DNA of 64,000 bases from Saccharina japonica (taxonomy: Eukaryota > Sar > Phaeophyceae > Laminariales > Laminariaceae), in NCBI GenBank assembly GCA_008828725.1, contig MEHQ01001215.1, positions 124,001 to 188,000 of the forward strand, written 5' to 3'. The notes beneath the pieces were generated by a model. It saw only the letters and a program-made list of their open reading frames with translations, did not search any database and was not told the origin of the DNA. This document shows, piece by piece, positions 1-9,457 of this stretch. How positions within the stretch are numbered: position 1 is the stretch's first letter; each line of letters opens with the position of its first letter. A program made the translations under genes and the position numbers.

Positions 1-790
1 GTGCAATAGACCTCGGCAGGCACAGGCAGACAGTGGGCGACAATAAGAGGTCCTGTTGCTTCACTGTCTTCTACAAGTGGGGATACTGCCGAAGGGTGCC
101 GCCGGCGTAGGTCGGCTTCCTACGTCGTCGGCATCCTATGGTGACGGACCACGCGGGGATGAGCGCCTTTGCCTTCTGCTTCACTGGCCGCCTACCAATC
201 CTTGCATACTGACTGCACTCGCCTGATCCTCGCTTACATCAGTCTCACCCAACCCCGCTGGCTTGCCATCTCGTGGTTCGATCGGAGAAGGCTCCAAGCT
301 AGCGAACTTCTGACCAGCAAGGGCACCACAAAAAAACTCCGATTTCCTACTCATAAAAAGACTGTTCTACTTTCTGCACTCAATCCCATGCCACGACCTT
401 CATATGCTTCTCAGCGTTTTCCTGGTACCCAAAACTGGGTATAGTATCTAATGACGACCTTTCCACCTCGTACAGTACCAGTGTGTACCTTCCAAACACC
501 CAGTCCAGATCCTTCAGATCCAATAACTTCCGACTACGAGCGACGACCAAAATCCTATCCAATATTCTCAACCTTGTCATCGAGATCAATCACGCCGACT
601 CATTGTATAGGGTCGACTTTCTAACTTAACATTATCAATCGGAACCAGCTATCAACAACAATGGGGGCAAGGGTGGTCAATTTTGTTTGTTTCCACGCTT
701 CACTTCGGATTATTCAACTTCGACCCTCTCGACAGGGGGGGGGTACCTGCCACCGTCCCCTCCCTCTACGCCTGAACAATAACTATGTAT

Positions 791-862
791 AACTGAACAC
801 AGGGGGCGGTAGAGAGCCCACCCCCTGCTTGTAAAACTGAACACAGGGGGCGGTAGAGAGCC
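791..862. repeat. Two-copy short tandem repeat
   Basis: A 28-bp word containing ACACAGGGGGCGGTAGAGAG occurs at 791-818 and again at 835-862, a 44-bp period. A C-rich spacer separates the two copies. No function can be inferred. Confidence 0.75.
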
Positions 863-1602
863 GCCCCCCCCCTGCGTGATTCAAGGCCTTCCAGAGTACT
901 ACAATGCTACTGGGCAGCGCTGCGACCTATAGCCCGCCGCTACGTAGTGACAGCGACTGCAGGAGTAGTGAGCGGTATAAAGGAGCTATGAGCTCGCTCG
1001 AAAGTGGACCAGAAGGCCCCGAAGAGAGCCGTGGGACCAGCAAGCAGATACATCGACAGACCTCACGTGTTTTCCACGCCTGTCCCCTTGCAACGATAAT
1101 TCACCAAGGAAACGAACCGCTGACAACGCGTGGTGTCGTTGACACCTTGCCTTCCCACCTGCTTCTGTACATGTCCTGTACGCCACTATCGGAGAGATCG
1201 CAAACAGTGCTCGACACTAACATATTACATCATGGAATGCCTGGGTAAGCCGTCAAACGGTAAGACTACGCAGAAGTACGAGTAAAAACATGCCAGTATG
1301 GTGTGCACATGACCATGCAGTGTACCTCCAAGCCTCGACTAAGCAGCAAAACAGAACAATGATACCAGGTAAAATATGTCGCACGAGGGATGTGGTGTCA
1401 TGTTACATGATTTGACTCGATGTGAGGGTTTGCGACTCTCCGGTATCATACTACTGTGCCACACAAATAACATACTCGTACACCACTACACCCTGGATAC
1501 ACACACAAACAAACAACAAATCGTTGTAAAAACATACTTTTTCGACCCCTCCGCCCTCCGGGGGGGGGGTTAGGTGTAGTAGATAATAATCCCCGGCCGT
1601 CC

Positions 1603-2334
1603 TTGGGTATGCCCAAACAGAAACGAAAACGAAAAACGAAAAATGAAATGAAAATGAACAGGGAGCTGATTGGTCCCTCCCCTGTTCCTCTTCGTTTGTT
1701 TTGTTCTGAGAAAGTCAACGATTTCCAACCTATGATACTGCGAAAAGCAAAACGGAAGCACGAACAGCAACAATTCAGCGCGTCCTACTGGTCAGCGCAG
1801 CCACCTCAAAATATCACATCAGGACTGCCGCAACACAGCCGCATAGATAGGTCCCCCGTAAATAGCCAGCAGGCCAACCACAACACCAGCCCCGACACTC
1901 TAGGGTCTTTGTTTCCCGGCGGTCGAGCCAAAGCGAAGATAAATTGAGTATTGATTGGGTAGAGTTCAGCATGATGCCCTCGAGAATGAGGCTGGAAAAC
2001 CGTTCTTAGTATAATTTGAATTTTGATCCCGGGGGGTCAACGTTGGACACGCGACCACCTCCATGAGAGGCCTAACGACCTCTCGGCGGCATCGAATTGC
2101 CGTCGCGTCTGCCTGCTTCTCTGGTGGGCCTGTGTTACCGAGCACTAGATTGTCGACATGTGTGCAAAGTTTTGAACAGCCCACAGGTTGTGCTCGAAGT
2201 TGTGTTTCGCCCGGATCTTGCTGTTCACAATTCGTTTCTGTTTGGACACATCGGCTAGAATGATACCAGGTATCGAAAACGAAATGATTTCGTTTTTTCG
2301 ATTTTGATTTTCGTTTCTGTTTGGAGATGCCCTG
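1603..2334. mobile_element. Possible non-autonomous hAT-like element
   Basis: The left end reads TTGGGTATGCCCAAACAGAA followed by a CGAAAA-rich run. The reverse complement of the right end reads CAGGGCATCTCCAAACAGAA followed by the same kind of run. Termini of the form CAGGG...AAACGAAAAC are common in hAT elements. No convincing 8-bp target duplication is seen (GGCCGTCC on the left, TGATGGGG on the right), so the boundaries or the classification may be wrong. There is no transposase frame inside. Confidence 0.3.
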
Positions 2335-2933
2335 TGATGGGGGTGTAAACCAAAACGAAAAGAACACGGTGCTGGTGCAGCTGAGACCCGTGGTGGGGAG
2401 GAACACCCAACGGCTCAACTCAACCCAAAAAAAGTCAATATATTCAATGAATTCAATGCATGTGTGTTGTCTTCACATTAAACTCGTTCTTTCTACCCAA
2501 CAACATCAGTACACCCACTGTCTGACTTGATTCCTACCTCTAGAGAGATGCAAATTATGTGGTCACAGACTGTGATACAGAGAAAAACAAATGAACGCAA
2601 ATGAATGGGTAAAGCAAGTGAAATGCCAGCGTACCGGGCACGAGAACACAACGACACGAGCCAAACAAAACAATGAGAACAAACAGAAAATGAAACGAAA
2701 CGAATTCCGAAATGAAACATATTACAAATGACGCAAGGAGACAGAAGCGCCCCTAGAAGAAAACCATACGTGCCCACAACAGTAACAGATAACTGCCGCA
2801 CGGGCGAAGCAACACGAAGAAGAGGAAGACACCAGCATAGGACGGCGGGGGGGGAAGAAAACAACGGGAGAAACAAGGCAAAACGTTCAATAAATTCAAT
2901 AAATTCAATAAGTTCAAAAACAATATCGATTTT

Positions 2934-3539
2934 TTACCAAATCACCACCATGCCCTCCTCTTTGTGAAATTCACAAAAGTCTACGGTGGACCCTTCGAAG
3001 CCATATTCAGACTCCTGGGCGCATTTATCAGATTTGCGCTTCATCATGCTGATGTTGACCATGCCCTCTCTCCTGTGAGAAACACAGTACTTCTTTTGAG
3101 AATCGCAGTACTTCTTACTCTTACCACCCCCTGCCATGAATCCAAAGGAATACGTCGTGACGCACCCCTCGATCGCGCAGATAGTTTGCTCAAGGCAGCC
3201 GGAATGGAGCTTGCAGTAAAGCTTGTCGTCACCGCGTGCCCCGAGGTCACGAGGTGCATTGCACTGCTGCCTCTTGCACACACCATCCTTTCGCACGTTC
3301 ATCATGCCGACTTCCCTGTGCAGCCGGCAGTACTGGACGCCCCCCCCGAAAAACCCGTAAGACCTCGAAGTTTTGCAGCCAGGGCGTGTACACTTAGCGC
3401 TCCCGCCACGGGCTCGGTCACTCTTCTCAGCAGGCTTGCTGTATACATCTTCTACGCACCCAGAATCCCGCCCCTCGCTCTTCCTCTTGAGGTTCCCCTC
3501 GTGGAACTCGACAGCAGCAGTCTGTCCCGAACAAGTCAT
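2934..3539 (-). CDS. EsV-1-7 repeat cysteine-rich protein, copy 1
   Basis: The 201-residue protein carries four Cys/His modules in its C-terminal three quarters. Modules 1 and 2 are C-x4-C-x15-C-x2-H. Module 3 has a longer middle because a KKYC-containing stretch is repeated. Module 4 is x-KSDK-C-x15-C-x2-H. This is the EsV-1-7 motif, named after a gene of the Ectocarpus virus EsV-1. It is expanded in brown algae, where the IMMEDIATE UPRIGHT protein is the known developmental member. The molecular function is not established; zinc binding is inferred from the ligand spacing. The Met at 3,539 is chosen because the second copy (26,413) starts at the same residue and has the same 201-residue length. 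The frame is open up to a Met at 3,833, but that extension is low-complexity and not conserved as an open frame. In module 4 of this copy the first Cys is Arg (CGC, against TGC in copy 2), so one predicted ligand is missing. The N-terminal ~55 residues are charged and unstructured-looking. Confidence 0.8.
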   Translation of the reverse strand: MTCSGQTAAVEFHEGNLKRKSEGRDSGCVEDVYSKPAEKSDRARGGSAKCTRPGCKTSRSYGFFGGGVQYCRLHREVGMMNVRKDGVCKRQQCNAPRDLGARGDDKLYCKLHSGCLEQTICAIEGCVTTYSFGFMAGGGKSKKYCDSQKKYCVSHRREGMVNISMMKRKSDKCAQESEYGFEGSTVDFCEFHKEEGMVVIW

Positions 3540-4230
3540 ACTGGTAGTACGAGTATGGGATAATATTTCTTCTTGGTGTTGGTGTGTGCTGGTTGATTTG
3601 TTGGTATGATGTGTTTCGGTTGCGGTTTGTTTGTGAACGTGTGGGGGGGGTGGTGTCACACAAGAAATCACATGATAAATCATGGAAGAAGTAATGAAAT
3701 CGTGGAATATTCCGAGAATTCTCAAAAACACGATTGGAACTGTGAGGGCATTACCTGATGAGCTAAAGGGGGGGTAAACTATCGATCTATTACCCAGCCC
3801 AGGGCAATCCTTAATGCAGAACCATCGTTTCAAAACCTACATCCGTGGAGAGTGACATTCACGTGATGATGGTACTGCTGTGAAGGATAGGTTTTGGGGA
3901 AGGTTCGTAGAATGGTCGTTGCACATGTACCCATGGAAGGTACTCGTACACCGGAAGTGTGATCACATCTGAGAATATTTCCGAGAACCGGGAGAACTCG
4001 GCTTAATAAACCGAGCCTCCTTGAAGTCGAGACGGGCCTATACATAGTTTGCCCGCCCCGACCTCACTCGATCTATCTCTTCTCAACGCTGCTAACCCAA
4101 CGTAAAGGGCTACCTCCTTGCCCTAAACATAATAAAGGAAAAGTGCAGCCCTCGGTAGCGGGTCAAAGCTACCACACCACTTGCCAATGGGACCTTTGGG
4201 ACTCTACGAAAGTAGGGCTCCATATTGTTG
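3540..4230. other. Upstream block of EsV-1-7 copy 1; possible LTR-like remnant
   Basis: This non-coding block is shared with 25,735-26,412 in the other arm. On the plus strand it has a TATA-like CTATACATAG near 4,034 (CTATATAG in the other arm), an AATAAA near 4,129, and TGTTGGCGACC near 4,228, which resembles the start of an internal region with a primer-binding site. That order is what a solo LTR of a retroelement would show. No second LTR, target duplication or element gene is seen, so it may equally be ordinary divergent promoter DNA. Confidence 0.25.
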
Positions 4231-4299
4231 GCGACCTCGATTGGATTGATTCGAAGTCGCGCTGAAACATATATACCAGGGGTGTATAATACTGCAATA

Positions 4300-4745
4300 A
4301 ATATTACACTTCATCCCTGCGTTTTCAAAGCCCGACACCCATTGATTGGACCAGGATACCCCCCAGCCCGCCTTCCGTCAATGACGGGCCACGGAGCGCG
4401 TAGCGGGAGTTGTGCCCCTCGGGATACCCCCCCAGTTCCGCCGTACGCGGGGACGATAGGGCCCCATCCCCGGTTCGGAATCCCTCCGTGTCTCTACAAC
4501 TCCGACTACCCGGGGACGAAAATAGTAATCTCCCGGCTCGAAACCGCCCCGCACGGTGTGGAAACCCCATCCCCACCGGCCGATCGCTGATTGGCTGGGG
4601 TTCGAAAACGAGCCAGCGCCACCCGGAGACGATAGGGCTCCAGCCCCGATCCGGAAATCCCTTTATACGTCTACAACTCCAACAATGCGGGGACGAAAAC
4701 CGAGATCTCCCGGGTCGACACCGCCGCCCACGGTATGGAAACCTC
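4300..4745. repeat. 178-bp satellite array, first part (arm 1)
   Basis: GC-rich tandem units contain the words GGGGACGATAGGG, CATCCCCGGATCGGAAAT, CTACAACTCC, GGGGACGAAAA, CCGGGTCGACACC, GTGTGGAAAC and GATTGGCTGGGG. GTGTGGAAAC-type words recur about 177 bp apart at ~4,555 and ~4,732. The first unit (to ~4,440) is degenerate and is absent from the other arm. The array is interrupted at 4,745 by the hAT-like insertion and resumes at 6,653. Each unit holds an ATTGG (inverted CCAAT) word. No gene is present. Confidence 0.85.
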
Positions 4746-4779
4746 CAAGGTCAGGTTCTGTAGGGTTTGTGGATTTAGG

Positions 4780-5410
4780 GTCAGGGTATGGGTGTCTTAC
4801 AGAACTTACAGAAGTTCCGGGTTAGGGTATAAAATCCTTACAGAACTCACAGAAGTTCCGGGTATTGTGGCCCGGGCATACAGAACTCACAGAAGTTCCG
4901 GGCAGGTACAAACACGTTGTACCGGTACCCCGGGTATTGTGAAACGGGGAGTACAGAACTTACAGAAGTTCTCTGTAGGGTATGAAGGTCGTACAGAACT
5001 TACAGAAGTTCCGGGTACGGGTATAAAACCCTTACAGAACTCACAGAAGTTCCGGGTATTGTGGCACGGGCGCACAGAACTCACAGAAGTTCCAGGCAGG
5101 TATAAACACGTTGTACCGGTACCCCGGGTATTGTGGCTCGGTCGCACAGAACTTACAGAAGTTCCGGGTACGGGTATGAAGGTCGCACAGAACTTACAAA
5201 ATTCCGTGTATTGTGACACGGGCGTACAGAATTTACAGAAATTCCGGGTATTTATTGTGGAACAGGCGTACATAACTCACAGAAGCTCCGATTGTGGCCC
5301 AGTCGTACAGAACTCACAGAAGCTCCGATTGTGGCCCGGGCGTACAGAACTCACAGAAGTTCCGATTGAGGCACGGGCGTACAGAACTTACAGAAGTTCC
5401 GGTGATACCC
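4780..5410. repeat. Minisatellite array 1 inside hAT-like element
   Basis: Roughly 40-bp units are centred on the imperfect palindrome GAACTTACAGAAGTTC (variant ACTCACAG), followed by CGGGTA and a variable tail. About fourteen units are present. Longer stretches that include TACAAACACGTTGTACCGGT mark a higher-order unit of about 235 bp that also occurs in array 2. Confidence 0.9.
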
Positions 5411-5813
5411 TGGTGAATACCCACCTCAAGGGGGCGAAAAAACTGCAAATGTACTCCTCAAAAAATATATACATACAATGCATTTCGAAATACTGCGATT
5501 GGTGTACTTCAAACATGACACACTATACCGGTACTAACGCGTATATACCATGCATGTACCATTGTACGTAGCTAATTTATCTTTATAAGCTGTCTTCCAC
5601 GATTTTCACGATAAGGACCGGTCCAACTTCATGGGAATGACTCCCGCGGTCATAGATTTACCCCCCAAATCAACATCCACGTACTTGTGTGCTCGGTTTA
5701 TGTGTGGTTGTGAGTGATGTGGGTTGTACAATGTAATTTAATTTCGTAAATTCGTTTTTGGTGTGTGTCACTGATGAGGCATGACGTCAGAATGCATATC
5801 ATCACTCCTCAAC

Positions 5814-5967
5814 ACATGTCAGGAGACGGCACTTTCACCCCGTGACTGACGGCAATTTTTCATTTTTTATCCTTGACTGACGCCAAAATACTAGGTTTTA
5901 GTGTGGAACACTCGAATCCACACCCTTGACCGATGCCCATTTTCCCTCGACTGACCGTCTCCTGACA
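5814..5967. mobile_element. 154-bp nested inverted-repeat element with 8-bp target duplication
   Basis: TGTCAGGAGACGG at 5,817-5,829 and its complement CCGTCTCCTGACA at 5,955-5,967 form 13-bp terminal repeats. The 8-bp word TCCTCAAC occurs at 5,806-5,813 and again at 5,968-5,975. Three extra bases (ACA) lie between the left duplication and the left terminal repeat, so the ends are slightly asymmetric. The interior has three or four short GACTGACGGC/TTGACTGACG-like words. It is a MITE-sized element of unknown superfamily, inserted into the spacer of the hAT-like element. Confidence 0.65.
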
Positions 5968-6039
5968 TCCTCAACGATACCCTAATCTGTACCGGCACAC
6001 AGGGTATTGTGCCGAGGGAATACCCTTACCCGGGGTATT

Positions 6040-6600
6040 GTGCCCAAGGTGTTACAGAACTTACAGAAGTTCCGGGTACGGGTATGGATGTCTTACAGAA
6101 CTTACAGAAGTTCCGGGTTAGGGTATAAAACCCTTACAGAACTCACAGAAGTTCCGGGTATTGTGGCACGGGCGTACAGAACTCACAGAAGTTCCGGGCA
6201 GGTACAAACACGTTGTACCGGTACCCCGGGTATTGTGAAACGGGGAGTACAGAACTTACAGAAGTTCTCTGTAGGGTATGAAGGACGTACAGAACTTACA
6301 GAAGTTCCGGGTACGGGTATGGATGTCTTACAGAACTTACAGAAGTTCCGGGTTAGGGTATAAAACCCTTACAGAACTCACAGAAGTTCCGGGTATTGTG
6401 GCACGGGCGTACAGAACTCACAGAAGTTCCGGGCAGGTACAAACACGTTGTACCGGTACCCCGGGTATTGTGAAACGGGGAGTACAGAACTTACAGAAGT
6501 TCTCTGTAGGGTATGAAGGTCGTACAGAACTTACAGAAGTTCCGGGTACGGGTATAAAACCCTTACAGAACTCACAGAGGTTCTCTGTAGGGTATTTTCC
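6040..6600. repeat. Minisatellite array 2 inside hAT-like element
   Basis: The units are the same as in array 1 and in the same orientation. A higher-order unit of about 235 bp, starting at GGGTATGGATGTCTTACAG, is repeated in tandem at about 6,075 and 6,310. It contains the same order of variant units each time, which points to duplication of whole blocks rather than unit by unit. Confidence 0.85.
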
Positions 6601-6652
6601 GGGTAAATACCCCGGGTATGGTTCTGTAGGTACCCTACAGAACCTGACCTTG

Positions 6653-7635
6653 GAAACCTCAACCCCACCGGCCGATCGCTGATTTCCTGGGGCTCGAAAA
6701 TAAAGTCAGCGCCACCCGGCCCTATCCCCGTTTCGGAAATGCCTCCATACATCCACAACTTCAACAGCACGGGGACGCAAAATGAGGCCTCCCGGGTCGA
6801 CACCGCCGGGCACGGTGTGGAAACTCCAGCCACAGCCGCCGATCACGGACTGGCTGGAGCTCGAAAATAAAGCCAGCGCCGCCCGGGGACGACATAGTCT
6901 CATCCCCGGATCAGAATTTCCGCCATGGATCCACGGATCCCACAACCCGGGGACGATAGAACCCTATCTCCGGTTCGGAAATGATTCCGTATCTCTACAA
7001 CTCCGACCACCAGGGGACGAAAACAATGGTCCCCCGGGTCAAACCTGCCCCGCACGGTGTGGAAAACCCAGCCCCACCGGCCGATCTCTGATTGGTCGGG
7101 GCCCGAAAATAAAGCCAGCGCCACCCGGGGACGATAGGTGCTCATCCCCGGATCCGAAATACCTCCATACATCTACAACTCCAGCAACCTGGGGACGAAA
7201 ATCGATTTCCCTCGGGTTGACACGTCCCGCACGGTGTGGAAACTCCAACCCCACCGGTCGATCGCTGATTGGCCGGGGCTCGAAAATAAAGCCAGCGCCA
7301 CGCGGGGACGATAAGGTATCATCCCCGGATCGAGAATCCTTCCATACATCTACAACTCCAGCAATCCGGGGACGAAAATCGAGCTCCCCCGGGTCGACAC
7401 CGTCCCGCACAGTGTGGAAACCCCAACCCCACCGGTCGACCTCTGATTGGCTGGGGCTCGAAAAAAGCGAGCCCAACTTCCAACAGCTCGGGAGCCAAAA
7501 CCGAGACCCCCCAGGTCAATACCACCGCTCACGGTGTGGAAACCCCAGTTCCACTGGCGCTATCACTGATTGGCTGTGCGCAAAATTAGAGCCAGCGCCA
7601 CCCGGGGACGATAGAGTCCTATCCCCAGATCGGAA
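6653..7635. repeat. 178-bp satellite array, second part (arm 1)
   Basis: The satellite continues after the insertion. GTGTGGAAAC-type words fall at about 6,814, 7,053, 7,231, 7,410 and 7,534, giving typical spacings of ~178 bp, one longer unit (~239 bp with extra CCATGGATCCACGGATCC-like sequence) and one short unit. The array ends against a TTAGGG tract. Confidence 0.85.
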
Positions 7636-7662
7636 GGGTTAGGGTTAGGGTTAGGGTTAGGG
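7636..7662 (+). repeat. Interstitial telomere-type tract (TTAGGG)4
   Basis: GGG followed by four perfect TTAGGG units separates the satellite from the LINE. TTAGGG is a common eukaryotic telomere repeat. The G-rich strand reads towards the LINE. The same junction recurs at 24,384-24,416 and 30,817-30,849. Confidence 0.9.
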
Positions 7663-9455
7663 CAAGTAGGATTTAGGCCAAATCGTAGCGGCGTCGACCA
7701 TTTGTACACACTAGGTAAGATAATCCAAGGTAGGAAAGACGCGGGGCTAACAACGTACTGTTTCTTTTTAGATGTACAGAAGGCCTACGATACAGTATGG
7801 AGAAATGGGCTGTGGAAAAAGTTGTGGGAAATAGGGATTAGAGGAAAGATGTGGAGAATGATGAAGAATATGAAGGAATATGCGAGAAGTGCTGTGATGA
7901 TGGACGAGGAAATGTCGGAGTACGTTGATATCCTACAAGGAGTTGCACAGGGATGTACGCTATCACCTGACCTATTCAAGTTATATATTAATGACATGAT
8001 AGTAGCAGTAGAAGCAGCATCGCAGGGGGTCACGGTGGGGGAAGATACGGTGCCGGGATTGATGTTTGCGGATGAAATTGTCAGCATATCAGAAACACCC
8101 GAAGGACTGCAGAAACAAGTAGAGAAGGCACTAGAGTACACCAGGAAGTGGAGAGTGACGGCGAACGTATACACGTGCGCAGTAGTGGTATGTAACGAGG
8201 ATAAGGAGAATCCGGTAACTTGTAAGTGGAAGTGGGGAGAAGATGAATAACCGATCGTAGACCAGTATACGTACCTTGGCGTAGATATCTCAAAATATTG
8301 CTCTTGGGATGCACACATAACTATTAGTAATATAATAGGCAAGGGTAAGGCACCTGTAGGCAAGATGGAAGCAGTCCTAACATACTCGCACCTTAACACT
8401 AGAATTAAGAGATGTATACTGATGAATATGATTGTACCAAAGCTAGAGTATGCAGGAGACGTATGGGAAGGGAACGCGAAGCTCGTAACACAGCTGAAAA
8501 CAGTACAGATGACAGCAGCTAAAAAAGTACTACAGTAGGATGCTATAGTACGACGAGTGATACAGTATTGAGAGCAGAACTGGGAATGTACCCATTTAAG
8601 ACAAAAAGAGACGTGCGTAAGTTGAAATGGCAATATAAGGTAAGGAATATGCCAAACAAGAAGTTGCCAGCCATAGCTGATAAAGCTGCATGGGAGAAAG
8701 TAACCAAAGGGCGAGCTGGAATAATGTGGGATAGCGTAGTCGAGAAAGTATGGAAGGATATAGGAAACCAAAAAGAGATGCTGGCCATAGAGAGAAATTT
8801 AGGGTGTACAAGACAGAAGTAAACGAAAATATATAAACAAGGGAAAGGCTGGCGCTAAGAAAGAAGGTGGAAGGGGAAGAACACTTAGAGCTATACGGGG
8901 GGTTGAGAGAAGGAATAGGAATGAAAAGGTATCTGCACGGCCCAATGGACTTCGCGAAAAAGCTGAAATTGCGATTTTGTGTAGGGGACCTGGACCTGCC
9001 AGAAAGAAGAAGGAGGTATACCAGTAGCCGGGAGGAGGAGGAACTAGATGCACAGATGTGCCCATGTGGCAAAGCCATAGAGAGTAGAATTCACATAGTG
9101 GGAGAATGTGAAAGCTACAAGGAGAAAAGGGATGGGTTAGAGGAGGAAATGATAAAAATAGACGAATGTGACATGGAGAAGTTTGGTACACTAAATAGTA
9201 GCGATAAAACGATCGATATCTTAGGAGATAGCTGGTGGCCACAGGCGGCGAAACAGGAAAGGGATAATATTAGCAACAAGTGTCTTTGTAATATATGGAA
9301 ACAACGTAATGAGCGCCCAAGTGTTGGAGGTGTCTATATTAATAGTAGGAACGGTGCTCCGTCTCGAAAGGAAAGCGTGGTCAATGGCCAAATGACTAAG
9401 GCAGGCAACAAATGAGTACGCCCCCCCCTCCACGCTCTCTATATCGAACGAGAGC
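7663..9455 (+). mobile_element. LINE (non-LTR) reverse transcriptase fragment, copy 1
   Basis: The copy begins directly after the TTAGGG tract with the codons for QVGFRPNRSGVDHLYTLGKII, the region just before RT motif A. Motif A is LDVQKAYDTVW, motif B is QGVAQGCTLSP and motif C is FADE, where FADD is expected. The downstream YLGVDISKYCSWDAHI (motif E region) lies beyond an in-frame stop near 8,248. A C-terminal zinc-knuckle-like C-x-C-x8-H-x4-C (CPCGKAIESRIHIVGEC) is at about 9,058-9,108, in an open frame ending at 9,415. The endonuclease and N-terminal RT parts are absent. At least three frame breaks make it inactive. No poly-A tail is visible; the copy ends against the Tc1/mariner-type element. 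Confidence 0.85.
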
Positions 9456-9457
9456 TA

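Larger units (their letters stand above)
1..2587. other. Unique left flank, no recognisable gene
   Basis: No open frame here resembles a family I know. The longest are about 114 codons (904-1,248 and 1,603-1,947, plus strand) and 150 codons (1,966-2,418, minus strand). Their composition is low-complexity or unremarkable, so I do not call them genes. A minus-strand frame near 380-589 has ordinary protein-like composition but is too short to assign. Poly-G/poly-C runs lie near 738-746, 865-873 and 1,560-1,569. The segment ends where homology to the inverted arm begins at 2,588. Confidence 0.6.
4746..6652. mobile_element. Non-autonomous hAT-like element made of minisatellites
   Basis: The element is flanked on both sides by the 8-bp direct repeat GAAACCTC (4,738-4,745 and 6,653-6,660). 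It has a 21-bp perfect terminal inverted repeat beginning CAAGGTCAGGTTCTGTAGGG. An 8-bp target duplication with CA-RG-type termini fits the hAT superfamily; P and other 8-bp families remain possible. The homologous position in the other arm (about 25,392-25,400) holds a single GAGGTTTC, that is the unoccupied site, so this is an insertion into one arm. The interior is two minisatellite arrays flanking about 650 bp of other sequence. There is no transposase frame; open frames up to 278 codons simply read through the repeats. Confidence 0.85.

Noticed and set aside
2964-3563. Plus-strand frame opposite the EsV-1-7 gene (199 codons)
   Set aside because: It mirrors the codon structure of the minus-strand gene, and its product lacks any motif.
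4735-5571. 278-codon open frame rich in TELTEVPG/QNLQKF repeats
   Set aside because: It simply reads through the minisatellite of the hAT-like element. The repeated peptides shift between frames and equivalent frames occur on the other strand.
7636-7662. A true chromosome end
   Set aside because: Only four units are present and sequence continues on both sides; it is an interstitial tract.
7785-8771. 328-codon minus-strand frame
   Set aside because: Antisense shadow of the LINE copy 1 RT.
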